DNA from: Enterococcus diestrammenae
GTDB taxonomy: Bacteria > Bacillota > Bacilli > Lactobacillales > Enterococcaceae
NCBI RefSeq assembly: GCF_009933255.1
Contig: NZ_MAEI01000054.1
Location: 124,001-188,000 of the forward strand
Direction: 5' to 3'
DNA length: 64,000 nt
Of this stretch, positions 45,676 to 55,138 are shown piece by piece. The position numbers and the translations under genes are program-made. Within the stretch, counting starts at the first letter, position 1. The number at the start of each line of letters is the position of its first letter. Under the pieces are notes generated by a model. That model did not search any database. It was given only the letters and a program-made list of their open reading frames with translations, and had not been told where the DNA came from.

Positions 45676-48342
45676 ATGACGATGAAGACAATACCAACAA
45701 CGCAGATTACGATTACCGATCCCTATGTTAGCCGGGCCCAAGAGAATTTGGTGAACTATTTGTTGAGTTTACAAGCGGATAAGTTTCTTTATGAAGTGTA
45801 CAAAGTGGCAGGTCTTGAACCGTTGACAGACAGCGGTTATCAAGGCTGGGAGCGCAGTGACAAGATTAATTTCCGGGGGCATTTTTTCGGACATTTTATG
45901 TCGGCTTGTGCCTTGGCGTATCAGAGTGTGGCGGATGCTGGGACCAAAGCCGCTTTAGTAGAAAAGATGCAAGTGGCAGTGAATGGGCTAGCGTCGGCTC
46001 AAGCTGCTTATGCTCAAGCTCATCCTGAAAGTGCCGGGTATATTTCCGCTTTCAGAGAGTCGGCACTAGACGAGGTAGAAGGTCTTCCGGTGGCGCCGGC
46101 AGACAAGGAAAATTGCCTCGTGCCGTGGTACAACTTGCATAAAGTGTTAGTTGGATTGATGGATATCGCTGAATACCTGGTAGTGAAAGATCCGGAAACT
46201 AGTCAATTAGCGCTACAGACCGTGAGCCAATTTGGGGACTACATCTATCGGCGCATGATGAAGCTAGCAGACAAAAATCAAATGTTGAAAATTGAATATG
46301 GCGGCATGAACGATGGCTTGTATCGCTTGTTTGAACTGACGGGCAAAAAAGAACATGCCATCGCGGCGACGTATTTTGATGAAACCAGTTTGTTTGAGCA
46401 ACTAGCTGCCGGCCAAGATGTCTTGCCTGGCAAACATGCCAATACCACGATTCCAAAATTGATAGGAGCCTTGAAACGTTATCGTGTTTATCAAAATAAA
46501 GAGGCGCAGCAAACCTTGTCACCAGAAGAGCTTGATCAGCTGCCAACTTATCTGAAAGCGGCGGAAAACTTCTGGGAAATCGTCATCAATGACCATACGT
46601 ATTGTACTGGTGGCAATTCACAGAGCGAGCATTTCCACGAACCCCATGAACTGTATCATGATGCAGCCGTCGCTAATGGCGATTGTACCTGTGAGACTTG
46701 TAATACTCATAACATGTTGAAGTTGTCCCGCAGTCTTTATGAAGTCACTGGTAATCCCAAATATCTGGATTACTATGAACGGACCTATATCAATGCTATC
46801 TTGGCTTCCCAAAATCCGAAGACAGGGATGATGATGTATTTCCAACCGATGGGCGCTGGCTACAATAAGGTTTACAATCGACCTTATGATGAGTTTTGGT
46901 GTTGCACCGGGACTGGTGTGGAGAGTTTTGCAAAGCTAGCGGATACTTACTATTATCAAGAGGGGGATACCGTCTATCCAATCTTGTATTTCTCAAATGA
47001 AGTGACGTTGCCGCAATACAATGCCAAACTGATCCAAAAAACGGACCGTAAAACGGGTGTTAGTCAGTTTCGTCTCGTTGCCATCGATGAAGCGAAACCT
47101 GTCACACCGATTCGGCTAGCCTTGCGTTTGCCGGCTTGGGCCAAAGACTGGTCTTTGTTGCAAAATGGTGAATCGCTAGCTAGTACAGTGGAATCTGGCT
47201 TTATTCACCCTGCAACAGCTTTGACAAGTGACAGTGAAATCCAGTTAAACCTCACCATGACTGTTAAAGTCACGTCGACTGCTGATAATCCCCGCTACAT
47301 CGCCTTTGAGTACGGCCCTTATGTTTTAGCTGCCCATCTGGGAAAGGTGGCGGTCAACGAGGACAATCCCAACGGTATCTTGGTACGGGTCGGGACCAAA
47401 GAGGCATTGTTGCCAGATAGTCTAACAGTGAAGGATAATACTTGGTTGAGTCAAGCTGCGGAAAAATTACAACCGATCGCCTTACCGGAAAAACTGGTTG
47501 CCTTTCAATTGATGGATACCCAAGAAAAGCTGGTTTTCTCTCCTTATTATGAAATGCACGGGGAACGCTATGGCTTGTACTTTGAAGTGCAAGAAGCGGA
47601 TTCTGAGTCGGCCCAACAAACCCTACGTCGCCAAAAAGAAGCGTTGCGGCAACAAGCCTTAGTGGCAGCCGAACTGCACAATTTTGACGATAATAACAGC
47701 GAATACGCGAAAAATCTCGCCTATGAAAAAAGCGAAGTGGAAGCTAGCTGGGGCCGTCGCTACCGGCAAGCCTTGGCGGGGGGCTGGTTTAGCTATGGGT
47801 TTCCGATACAACAAGGCGCGCCAGTGAAGTATTTACAACTGACTTTGAAAACCGAAGAAGCCGGCAGCCAATTGCAAGTGGTCTTTAATGATGACCTCGC
47901 CACCCAACAACTGGTGACAGTAGCAGCTGATGCCGCAACTGACTTTTACCAGATTAACTTGGAAGTGCCAGCAAACCTTCAAGAATCCGCCACTATCAAA
48001 GTAACCTTCAGTGGTGTCGCAGCAAAAGCCAGTGCCCGCTTGTACGGTATTGCCTTTTTGCGAGGCCTGACTTACGGGACGGAAAATGACTTAACGGACA
48101 TCCATCCGCAAAATGGCCAGTTAGAAAACTGGGAAGAGGAGCTTATCCAAATCAAAAGTCAAACCGAGGATGAGTCGGTACTAGTGTCTTTCACTTTAGC
48201 TGATCCGACAGGTTTGCTAGTGATTGATGACATTTTGGTAGATGATAGTAAACCACGACTTCTTACCCAAGGCCAACATCAAGTGGTGGTCTTTGCCGGT
48301 GATCACACAGCACAAAAAGTATATCAACTAGAAATTAACTAA
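45676..48342 (+). CDS. Beta-L-arabinofuranosidase, GH127 (or related GH146)
   Basis: 888 residues from ATG 45676 (AAGGAG at six bases; GTG 45661 precedes the ribosome site). No signal peptide. The catalytic and zinc-site pattern of GH127/GH146 is present: Glu340-x-Cys342 in CTCETCNTHN, and the pair Cys409-Cys410 in EFWCCTGTGVESF, where one Cys acts as nucleophile. The (alpha/alpha)6 barrel covers about 1-440, then beta-sandwich domains. The C-terminal ~200 residues form an extra region with a jelly-roll-like part. It releases beta-linked L-arabinofuranose, as found in hydroxyproline-linked arabinans, extensin and side chains of pectin. Confidence 0.9.
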   Translation: MTMKTIPTTQITITDPYVSRAQENLVNYLLSLQADKFLYEVYKVAGLEPLTDSGYQGWERSDKINFRGHFFGHFMSACALAYQSVADAGTKAALVEKMQVAVNGLASAQAAYAQAHPESAGYISAFRESALDEVEGLPVAPADKENCLVPWYNLHKVLVGLMDIAEYLVVKDPETSQLALQTVSQFGDYIYRRMMKLADKNQMLKIEYGGMNDGLYRLFELTGKKEHAIAATYFDETSLFEQLAAGQDVLPGKHANTTIPKLIGALKRYRVYQNKEAQQTLSPEELDQLPTYLKAAENFWEIVINDHTYCTGGNSQSEHFHEPHELYHDAAVANGDCTCETCNTHNMLKLSRSLYEVTGNPKYLDYYERTYINAILASQNPKTGMMMYFQPMGAGYNKVYNRPYDEFWCCTGTGVESFAKLADTYYYQEGDTVYPILYFSNEVTLPQYNAKLIQKTDRKTGVSQFRLVAIDEAKPVTPIRLALRLPAWAKDWSLLQNGESLASTVESGFIHPATALTSDSEIQLNLTMTVKVTSTADNPRYIAFEYGPYVLAAHLGKVAVNEDNPNGILVRVGTKEALLPDSLTVKDNTWLSQAAEKLQPIALPEKLVAFQLMDTQEKLVFSPYYEMHGERYGLYFEVQEADSESAQQTLRRQKEALRQQALVAAELHNFDDNNSEYAKNLAYEKSEVEASWGRRYRQALAGGWFSYGFPIQQGAPVKYLQLTLKTEEAGSQLQVVFNDDLATQQLVTVAADAATDFYQINLEVPANLQESATIKVTFSGVAAKASARLYGIAFLRGLTYGTENDLTDIHPQNGQLENWEEELIQIKSQTEDESVLVSFTLADPTGLLVIDDILVDDSKPRLLTQGQHQVVVFAGDHTAQKVYQLEIN

Positions 48343-48361
48343 TCATCTAAATCATAAAAAA

Positions 48362-48404
48362 GAACACTATCCGAGGGAGCGCTAAAGCTTCCTTAGATAG
48401 TGTT
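48362..48404. terminator. Bidirectional terminator between GH127 and GH27 genes
   Basis: GAACACTATC (48362-48371) pairs with GATAGTGTTT (48395-48404) apart from the outermost bases; A-rich on the left and T-rich on the right, so it serves both convergent genes. Confidence 0.82.
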
Positions 48405-48418
48405 TCTTTTGTTCTTCG

Positions 48419-49684
48419 TTATTTCACCACTTTAAACAAACGTCCGCCGTGGCTGTTGACCGTCATTGCCTCCGCTTTGGCTAGCTCTTGATTTGCCCAA
48501 AGATCTGTATAACTTTCTCCATCAAGCAATTCTTTTAGCACTGCGGGTAGTTCAGCAGCTGCTTCTGACACGTTGAAGACACCATAGTATTTGTCGTCAG
48601 CGGAAGCGGCTTCCCAGATAATAAACTGCTCATCCCGATACAGTTGGCGACGAGAAGTCAAGCTGTGGTACATCTCCATGACAGCCTTGTTGGTAAAGAG
48701 GCTTAAGGTGAAGTCGTCGATATCTGGCAACGTACCGCCATACATCAATGGAGATTGGAAAATCGTCCACAAACTCATCAATAAATACTGTTCATCTTTG
48801 GTAAAGCGGGTCCAGTTGTCGCCACCACCGCCATCATGGGCGCGGATGCCGATATGACCCAATGGCAACATGTCACAGTCTGGCCAGTTCCCTGGTCGGA
48901 CAAAAGGGGCCCACTCCGCGCAACGGTCAAACATCACATACAGGGCATCCCAATGATCCCAAAAATCATCCGTCATGCGCCACATGTTGGCATTGTCTTG
49001 TAAAAACCAGCCTTCATGGACTTTTGCCGGGCCCGGGGAGAGGGACAAGACGATTTCTCGCCCGGTTTTATCGATGGCTTTGCGAATAGCCGCGATTTCT
49101 TTCAAATGACCGCCACCATAAAGATAGCTATTGGCAATATCGTCGACTTTGATGAAATCCACGCCCCAAGAAGCATACAACTCCATCAAAGAATCGTAGT
49201 ATAGTTGGCCTTCTGGTTTGTCCACATTGACGCCGTACATATCAGAGTTCCACGGGCAAATATTGTTTTCGGCAATATCCCGGGCTCGCAAATCCGTCCC
49301 TTTGATTGGGGTGTTTTGATGCACGGCTTGCCGTGGAATCCCACGCATGATATGGATGCCGAATTTTAAACCTTTGTCGTGAATATAATCTCCCAAGGCT
49401 TTGAAACCGACTCCGTTAGCTGCAGAAGGGAAGCGATTTTCAGCTGGAATCAAGCGGGAATATTCATCCATACATAGGGGATAAAAGGCGTGATACCAAG
49501 TGGAATCGGCTTCTGGCTCGCTCCATTGGATGTCGACTACGACGTATTCCCAACCGTATTCTTTTAAATTTTCCGCCATAAAATCGGCATGGGCTCGGAC
49601 TTCATCTTCACGTACGGAAGCACCGTAACAATCCCAAGAGTTCCAACCCATCGGCGGGGTTTTTGCAAAATCTAAATGACTCAT
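48419..49684 (-). CDS. GH27 glycosidase (alpha-galactosidase or beta-L-arabinopyranosidase)
   Basis: 421 residues, AAGGAGAATCAGT before ATG 49684. No signal peptide. GH27 marks: TPPMGWNSWDCYG at the start, nucleophile Asp in DFIKVDDIAN and acid/base Asp in GNWPDCDMLPLG. The substrate loop after the second strand (VVVDIQWSEPEADS) differs from typical plant and fungal alpha-galactosidases (Asp-Asp-x-W), as in GH27 members acting on beta-L-arabinopyranose. In this arabinose locus that activity is attractive, but alpha-galactosidase remains possible. It is transcribed opposite to its neighbours. Confidence 0.85.
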   Translation of the reverse strand: MSHLDFAKTPPMGWNSWDCYGASVREDEVRAHADFMAENLKEYGWEYVVVDIQWSEPEADSTWYHAFYPLCMDEYSRLIPAENRFPSAANGVGFKALGDYIHDKGLKFGIHIMRGIPRQAVHQNTPIKGTDLRARDIAENNICPWNSDMYGVNVDKPEGQLYYDSLMELYASWGVDFIKVDDIANSYLYGGGHLKEIAAIRKAIDKTGREIVLSLSPGPAKVHEGWFLQDNANMWRMTDDFWDHWDALYVMFDRCAEWAPFVRPGNWPDCDMLPLGHIGIRAHDGGGGDNWTRFTKDEQYLLMSLWTIFQSPLMYGGTLPDIDDFTLSLFTNKAVMEMYHSLTSRRQLYRDEQFIIWEAASADDKYYGVFNVSEAAAELPAVLKELLDGESYTDLWANQELAKAEAMTVNSHGGRLFKVVK

Positions 49685-49835
49685 ACTGATTCTCCTTTTT
49701 GACTGATTTCTAGGAAACAGGCTACTTTGTTTCCGTCTTCATAAAGATACTGCAATTGACAATGGCAGGTGGAAAAAAAGCTAGCGCAATCATCAAAAAT
49801 GGAAAGAATCCTCGCATCATTTGAAGAGTCATTGT

Positions 49836-49887
49836 AAAAAAACAAAAGCCCAATCTTCTTCCGATATAGGGGAGAGAAGAGTGGGCT
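49836..49887 (-). terminator. Terminator of the ATPase gene
   Basis: On the - strand AGCCCACTCTTCT (49887-49875) pairs with AGAAGATTGGGCT (49859-49847) with one mismatch, then a T-rich run. Confidence 0.82.
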
Positions 49888-49903
49888 AGGATAGTTCTAT
49901 CCA

Positions 49904-51295
49904 TTAAAATAGGTCTTCAAAACGAATTAATGTCACGCGATTTTCTTCAGCAAGGGCCCGAGCATCAGGGGTGTAGTCAGATTTTGAAAAAAAGTAGCGC
50001 TGACTAGAATGGTAGCGAAACAATTGTTGCTTTTCGAGAAATTTTTGAATGGTGGCACGATTTGTAGGTTGATTACGCCATTTGCATTCTCCTAGCAAAA
50101 TATCATCACCTTCCTTACCCAAAATATCGATTTCGACTTGTTGCTTTTTGATAGGATCGGTGCCCCACCAACTACCAAGATTACCGAAGAGGGGGACTTT
50201 TGATTCGTTCATCTGCAAATAGAGATAGTGGATGCAGAGATCTTCGAAAATCGGACCCAAGAAATCATTTACTTGCAAGGCAACTTGATCAATGAGGGGC
50301 TTTACCATTTCGATCTCGATTTGGGAAAGATTGCTTGCGACAAAGCGAAACCAAAAGCGGAACATCGTATCTTTTATCCGATAGATGGATTTTTTTGACC
50401 TTGTCTCACCTGCTGGATATTTTTTTTCAACGATATCTAAATCAATTAAATTCTCAAGAAACTTGCTTAAATTTCCCGTAGTTAGTTGAGTTTTAGTCGC
50501 GATTTCATTCATCCGTGAGGCTCCTTCGGCAATCGCCCGCAAAATGGAGTTATAATTTGTCGGATCTTCAAGTTCTTGTTTTAGTAGATTTTGTGGTTCT
50601 TCAAAGAGTAGATTGTTTTTATTAAAGAAAGTAGAGGCGATGTTTTCTGACACGGATAATTTCGGATCGAATTGTGCTAAATATTGGGGAATACCACCGG
50701 ATAAGGCAAAAAAGGTGAATACCGTTTCTGCATCAGTGTCAGGAAAATAATCTTGCGTTTCCCAGAAGTCAAAAGATTTTAACTGGATTTGGCCAGTTTT
50801 TCGACCGTAAAGGGGGGCTTGATAGCCTAGAACTTGTTTTTTCATAAAAGACATGGAGGAGCCACACAGAATTAACTGTAAGTTGGCGGCTTGCTGCCAA
50901 TAGTGATCAATGTAGTACTGTAGCAAAGAACTCGCTTCCGGTAATACTCTTGCTAGATAGGGAAATTCATCAATTACGAAGACGATTTTTTCATCCGTTT
51001 GGTTTAGATACTGGGTTAAGGATTCTAAGATAGCGCCAAAGTCTTGATAGGGAGGTAAAGACTGGCCTTGAGGACCGAAAATTTGTAGGTTGACCGCTGC
51101 GGACAAACGCTCCAAGTTGAGCTCAGTGCGTTCTTCAAATGCTTGAAAATAAATGGCGGCTTTACCTTTCATGAATTCCCGAATGAGGGTGGTTTTCCCT
51201 ACTCGGCGGCGTCCATAAATGGGGATAAAAGAGAAGGCTTCTTTATGGTATTCACTATTTAAAAACTGCAAATCTGAATGTCGTCCGATAAACAT
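49904..51295 (-). CDS. ATPase_2/DUF234 family AAA ATPase
   Basis: 463 residues, AAGGAGGATTACTC before ATG 51295. Residues 1-215 are an archaeal-type ATPase (ATPase_2): Walker A YGRRRVGKTTLI, Walker B KIVFVIDEFPYLA and sensor LILCGSSMSFMKKQVLG. A winged-helix segment (MNEIATKTQLTTGNLSKFLENLIDLDIVEKKYP) and a DUF234 C-terminal region follow; the latter ends in a nuclease-like pattern, EIDILGKEGDDILLGECKWR, similar to the restriction-endonuclease fold (D...E-x-K). The function of the family is not known; the DNA-binding and nuclease-like parts suggest a role on DNA. A perfect 54-bp palindrome overlaps its promoter. Confidence 0.82.
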   Translation of the reverse strand: MFIGRHSDLQFLNSEYHKEAFSFIPIYGRRRVGKTTLIREFMKGKAAIYFQAFEERTELNLERLSAAVNLQIFGPQGQSLPPYQDFGAILESLTQYLNQTDEKIVFVIDEFPYLARVLPEASSLLQYYIDHYWQQAANLQLILCGSSMSFMKKQVLGYQAPLYGRKTGQIQLKSFDFWETQDYFPDTDAETVFTFFALSGGIPQYLAQFDPKLSVSENIASTFFNKNNLLFEEPQNLLKQELEDPTNYNSILRAIAEGASRMNEIATKTQLTTGNLSKFLENLIDLDIVEKKYPAGETRSKKSIYRIKDTMFRFWFRFVASNLSQIEIEMVKPLIDQVALQVNDFLGPIFEDLCIHYLYLQMNESKVPLFGNLGSWWGTDPIKKQQVEIDILGKEGDDILLGECKWRNQPTNRATIQKFLEKQQLFRYHSSQRYFFSKSDYTPDARALAEENRVTLIRFEDLF

Positions 51296-51316
51296 GAGTA
51301 ATCCTCCTTATCTACG

Positions 51317-51370
51317 TCTGCTATATGATGATATAGTATATTTGAATATACTATATCATCATATAGCAGA
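51317..51370. repeat. Perfect 54-bp palindrome (26-bp arms, 2-base centre)
   Basis: Arms 51317-51342 and 51345-51370 are exact reverse complements around TG. Each arm contains a 16-mer that is itself a dyad, CTATAT-GATG-ATATAG at 51321-51336 and its mirror at 51351-51366, 30 bases apart. It begins 22 bases before the ATPase start and is AT-rich, so it covers the promoter. It looks like a paired operator. Confidence 0.85.
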
Positions 51371-51494
51371 TAAAGAAATTGCTTTGCTTAATAAAATCTT
51401 CTGCTGACAACTTTTATAAAAAAGGTTTCAATAACGTGGTGCATCCATTTTCGAGTAATTTAACACTTTTTCCTCTTTTTGCTATGAAAACCCT

Positions 51495-51540
51495 TTGACA
51501 GACGAAGCAATCCGTTGTACACTACAGACGTACGGACAAC
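51495..51540 (+). promoter_or_regulatory. araR-araBDA promoter with candidate AraR operator
   Basis: -35 TTGACA (51495-51500), 17-base spacer, -10 TACACT (51518-51523). GTTGTAC (51514) and GGACAAC (51534-51540) form an outer dyad with ACGTAC inside, similar in character to AraR operators (TTGTNCGT/ACGNACAA). It covers the start of transcription. Confidence 0.6.
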
Positions 51541-51560
51541 TAATCGAGGTAGGTGAGAAA

Positions 51561-52634
51561 ATGAAACCTAAATACGAACAACTTGCGGACCACTTACGGG
51601 CTGAGATTCTTGCCGGAACTTATCGCGAAAATGAATTAATCCCTTCCGAAAATACCTTGCAAGAACGTTTCCAATTGAGTCGTCATACGGTTCGACAAGC
51701 GATTGGGATCTTGGTAAATGAAGGCTTTTTGCGCAAAGAAAGAGGTTCAGGGACCTATGTTTCTCGTCCGGACAAGCAACCAACGCAGCATAAAACTATC
51801 GGGGTAATCATGACCTACCTGTCCAACTATATTTTCCCGGCGATTATTCGCGGGTTGGAGCAAGAACTTTCCAGTCAAGGTTATTCCTTACTACTAGGTA
51901 CTACGAACAATGACCATGACCAAGAGCGGGAGTGCCTCAAACGCATGATGGATCAAGGGGTGGATGGCTTGATTATCGAACCTACGAAATCCAATCAATA
52001 CAATCCGAACTTGGCGTATTATGTAGCAATTAAAGAACAAGGAATTCCTTTTTTGATGCTAAATGCCTATTATGAAGAGCTTGATGTTCAAGCTATCTGT
52101 GTCAACGATACGAAATCTGGTTACCTCGCGACGAATCATTTGATCGAAAAAGGGCACGAAAATATTTTGCTTTTGACTAAGATTGATGACCTACAAGGGA
52201 AATATCGGATGAAAGGCTTCATCAAAGCAATTCAAGAAGCCAAACTATCCGTCAACGCTGATGAAATGGTGACCTATACGACGGAGACCAAAAATCAGAC
52301 CCTCACGGATTTGGTAAGCCGCTTGACTCAGCCGGCGCGAGAAGTGACCGGTATTGTGGCTTACAATGATGAAATTGCTTATGAGCTGATTGATCAATTG
52401 ATCCAAGCGGGGCTTTCCGTACCAACGGATCTCTCGATTGTTGGGAATGACGATTCGGCTTTGGCTATCGGCGGTCGGGTGCCATTGACCACCTTGACCC
52501 ATCCCAAAGAAGAAATGGGACGGTTGGCAGCGCAATACATCATTGCAGCGATCAACGGCGGCGATACCCCTAGTTATTACTTCCAACCTAGCTTGATTAC
52601 GCGAGACTCGGTTTTGGAGATAACTAAAAAATAA
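51561..52634 (+). CDS. araR: Arabinose repressor AraR (GntR head, LacI-type sensor)
   Basis: 357 residues from ATG 51561, behind AGGTAGGTGAG; the frame opens earlier but there it coincides with the promoter. Residues 1-70 are a GntR winged helix (YEQLADHLRAEILAGTYRENELIPSENTLQERFQLSRHTVRQAI). Residues 78-350 are a LacI/periplasmic-binding-like effector domain (IGVIMTYLSNYIFPAIIRGLEQEL and VTGIVAYNDEIAYEL). This chimera is the hallmark of AraR, which releases DNA on binding L-arabinose. It precedes araB by 72 bases without a clear terminator, so it is probably part of the operon it controls. Confidence 0.93.
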   Translation: MKPKYEQLADHLRAEILAGTYRENELIPSENTLQERFQLSRHTVRQAIGILVNEGFLRKERGSGTYVSRPDKQPTQHKTIGVIMTYLSNYIFPAIIRGLEQELSSQGYSLLLGTTNNDHDQERECLKRMMDQGVDGLIIEPTKSNQYNPNLAYYVAIKEQGIPFLMLNAYYEELDVQAICVNDTKSGYLATNHLIEKGHENILLLTKIDDLQGKYRMKGFIKAIQEAKLSVNADEMVTYTTETKNQTLTDLVSRLTQPAREVTGIVAYNDEIAYELIDQLIQAGLSVPTDLSIVGNDDSALAIGGRVPLTTLTHPKEEMGRLAAQYIIAAINGGDTPSYYFQPSLITRDSVLEITKK

Positions 52635-52706
52635 GACAGTTAGAGGATTGCCTTGAGGGACAATTCCTCAGCAACTAAATAAAGGATATTGGAGGGAATA
52701 CCTAGC

Positions 52707-54299
52707 ATGGATGCAAAAACAGCAATTCAACAAGGGAAGACAGCGTTAGGAATCGAGTTTGGTTCGACACGAATCAAAGCGGTGTTGATTGACGACCAAT
52801 TTCAAACGATTGCTTCCGGGAGCTTCGAATGGGAAAACCAACTGCTAGACGGCATTTGGACTTACTCATTGGAAAACATCTGGAGCGGGTTGCAAACGGC
52901 GTACCAAGAGTTAGCGACAGAAGTTAAGGACAAATACCACGAAAGCTTGACAACGATTGGTGGGATTGGTTTTTCAGCAATGATGCACGGCTATCTAGCC
53001 TTTGACAAAAACGATGACTTACTCGTGCCTTTCCGTACGTGGCGCAATGCCATTACCGGTGAAGCCGAAGAAAAACTGACGGATTTGTTCCAATACAATA
53101 TTCCCCAACGCTGGAGTATTGCCCACTTGTATCAAGCGATTTTAAACCATGAAGACCATGTCAAAGAGGTGACCTTCTTTACCACTTTAGCAGGTTATGT
53201 GCATTGGCAATTGACCGGCGAAAAAGTGCTAGGAATTGGCGATGCTTCTGGGATGTTCCCAATCGATGTAGCGACGAAAGATTATGATGCCCGGATGGTG
53301 AACCAATTCAACGCCTTGGTTTCTCCAGAAAACTTGCCTTGGCAATTGGAAGAATTGTTACCTAAAGTGTTGGTGGCTGGTGCGGATGCCGGTCGATTGA
53401 CTGAAGCTGGAGCAAAATTATTGGATCCAACAGGGACTTTACAAGCTGGCATTCCACTGTGTCCTCCTGAAGGGGATGCGGGGACTGGCATGGTAGCGAC
53501 AAATGCAGTCAAAGAACGGACTGGCAATGTTTCGGCCGGGACCTCGGCTTTTGCCATGATCGTCTTGGAAAAACCATTGACCGCCGTCCATCCGGAAATC
53601 GATATGGTCACGACACCTGCTGGTTCCTTAGTCGGGATGGTTCACACCAATAACTGTACGTCGGAAATCAATGCTTGGATGAAACTCTTCCGGGAATTTG
53701 CGGATTTGACCGGCATGACCATCGACACCAACGAGATGTTTGCTAAACTCTTCAATGCAGCCTTAGAAGGGGACGACGAGTGCGGTGGCCTCTTGTCTTA
53801 CGGTTATTACTCCGGTGAAAACATCACCAAAATGCCTGAAGGTCGGCCATTGTTTGTCCGCTCGCCAGAAAGTAATTTCACTTTAGCGAACTTTATGCGG
53901 CTGCATCTCTTCACTGCATTTGGTGCCATGAAGATAGGTATGGATATTTTACAAAAAGAAGAAAAAGTGGAAATCGAATCAATCGTGGGTCATGGCGGGA
54001 TTTTTAAAACGCCAGTTGTCGGCCAACGAGTTTTGGCAGCTGTAATGGATGCGCCTGTGACGGTGATGGAGACTGCTGGTGAAGGTGGCGCTTGGGGGAT
54101 TGCCCTCTTAGCAGCTTACCTAGTCAATCAAGCCCCTGGCGAAAGTTTAGATGCTTACTTGGCAGACCACGTCTTTGCCAATGACCATGGCACCACCATT
54201 GCACCAGTTGCCGAAGACGTGGCAGGATTTGACGAATACGTGAAACGCTACGCCAATGGGTTGCCAATTGAAAAAGCAGCCATCGACCATTTGATTTAA
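52707..54299 (+). CDS. araB: Ribulokinase
   Basis: 530 residues from ATG 52707 (GGAGGG ten bases upstream). FGGY-family kinase: [16 protein letters not shown] phosphate-1 loop, [11 protein letters not shown] sugar-contact region, [25 protein letters not shown] and a C-terminal [15 protein letters not shown]. It belongs to the shorter ribulokinase form found in lactic acid bacteria rather than the E. coli AraB subgroup. It phosphorylates L-ribulose to L-ribulose-5-phosphate in the cytoplasm. Second gene of the araR-araB-araD-araA operon. Confidence 0.92.
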   Translation: MDAKTAIQQGKTALGIEFGSTRIKAVLIDDQFQTIASGSFEWENQLLDGIWTYSLENIWSGLQTAYQELATEVKDKYHESLTTIGGIGFSAMMHGYLAFDKNDDLLVPFRTWRNAITGEAEEKLTDLFQYNIPQRWSIAHLYQAILNHEDHVKEVTFFTTLAGYVHWQLTGEKVLGIGDASGMFPIDVATKDYDARMVNQFNALVSPENLPWQLEELLPKVLVAGADAGRLTEAGAKLLDPTGTLQAGIPLCPPEGDAGTGMVATNAVKERTGNVSAGTSAFAMIVLEKPLTAVHPEIDMVTTPAGSLVGMVHTNNCTSEINAWMKLFREFADLTGMTIDTNEMFAKLFNAALEGDDECGGLLSYGYYSGENITKMPEGRPLFVRSPESNFTLANFMRLHLFTAFGAMKIGMDILQKEEKVEIESIVGHGGIFKTPVVGQRVLAAVMDAPVTVMETAGEGGAWGIALLAAYLVNQAPGESLDAYLADHVFANDHGTTIAPVAEDVAGFDEYVKRYANGLPIEKAAIDHLI

Positions 54300-54321
54300 T
54301 CATAGAAGGGAAGCGTCATCG

Positions 54322-55029
54322 ATGTTAGAAGCATTAAAAGAAAAAGTTTTTAAAGCCAACCTCGACCTACCGAAACACGGTCTTGTGAAATACACGTGGG
54401 GCAATGTTTCCGCAGTGGATCGAGAAGCGGGTTTGTTTGTCATCAAACCTAGTGGCGTGGATTACGAAACCATGAAAGCCTCCGATATGGTGGTTTGTGA
54501 CTTAGACGGTAACGTGGTGGAAGGAGAATTGAATCCTTCTTCTGATACACCAACCCATGCGGTCTTGTACAAATCTTTCCCTGAAATTGGTGGGATTGTC
54601 CATACCCATTCGACTTATGCGACTGCTTGGGCTCAAGCCGGTATCGATGTGCCAGCGATGGGGACGACCCATGCGGATACTTTTCACGGCTCCGTACCTT
54701 GCGCGCGTTTCTTGACCCAAGAAGAGATTGACAAAGGCTATGAAGAATATACCGGCCATGTCATCGTGGAAACCTTCAAAGAACGCGGCTTGCAACCATT
54801 GGAAGTCCCAGGAGTCTTGCTTCATGGCCACGCACCGTTTACCTGGGGCAAAGATGCCGATGCGGCTGTCATGAATGCAGTGGTCTTGGATGAAGTTTGC
54901 CACACCAACTACATGGCTCGTCAATTAAACAGCTATGCCCCAGAATTGCCTCAACGCATTTTGGATAAGCACTATCTCCGCAAACATGGAGCTAATGCTT
55001 ACTATGGTCAAAGTGGCCAAACCCACTGA
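54322..55029 (+). CDS. araD: L-ribulose-5-phosphate 4-epimerase
   Basis: 235 residues. Class II aldolase/epimerase fold with the zinc ligands in [13 protein letters not shown] (two His) and [11 protein letters not shown]; the N-terminal GNVSAVD and KPSGVDYE bind the phosphate. It converts L-ribulose-5-phosphate to D-xylulose-5-phosphate. AGAAGGGAAGCG precedes ATG 54322, 22 bases after araB. Confidence 0.95.
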   Translation: MLEALKEKVFKANLDLPKHGLVKYTWGNVSAVDREAGLFVIKPSGVDYETMKASDMVVCDLDGNVVEGELNPSSDTPTHAVLYKSFPEIGGIVHTHSTYATAWAQAGIDVPAMGTTHADTFHGSVPCARFLTQEEIDKGYEEYTGHVIVETFKERGLQPLEVPGVLLHGHAPFTWGKDADAAVMNAVVLDEVCHTNYMARQLNSYAPELPQRILDKHYLRKHGANAYYGQSGQTH

Positions 55030-55138
55030 TCAACAAAAAGGGACCTTCCCTTTTGAGTAACAGGCTTAACGGTAGCAAAGGTTTTGTAAAAGACCTCTGC
55101 TCACCATCAAATAAAAAAATCAAAGGAGCAAAACCATC
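55030..55138 (+). promoter_or_regulatory. araD-araA spacer with two hairpins
   Basis: AAAAGGGA (55036-55043) pairs with TCCCTTTT (55047-55054), and a second weaker hairpin follows at about 55075-55101 (GCAAAGGT/ACCTCTGC). Neither is a classic terminator. They may set the relative levels of araA and araBD by attenuation or mRNA protection. Confidence 0.4.

Noticed and set aside
45523..45741. 72-codon - strand frame before GH127
   Set aside because: Overlaps the ribosome site and start of GH127 on the other strand and has no ribosome site of its own.
49722..49904. 60-codon - strand frame between the ATPase and GH27 genes
   Set aside because: It contains the ATPase terminator hairpin (49836-49887), has no ribosome site and no recognisable protein features.
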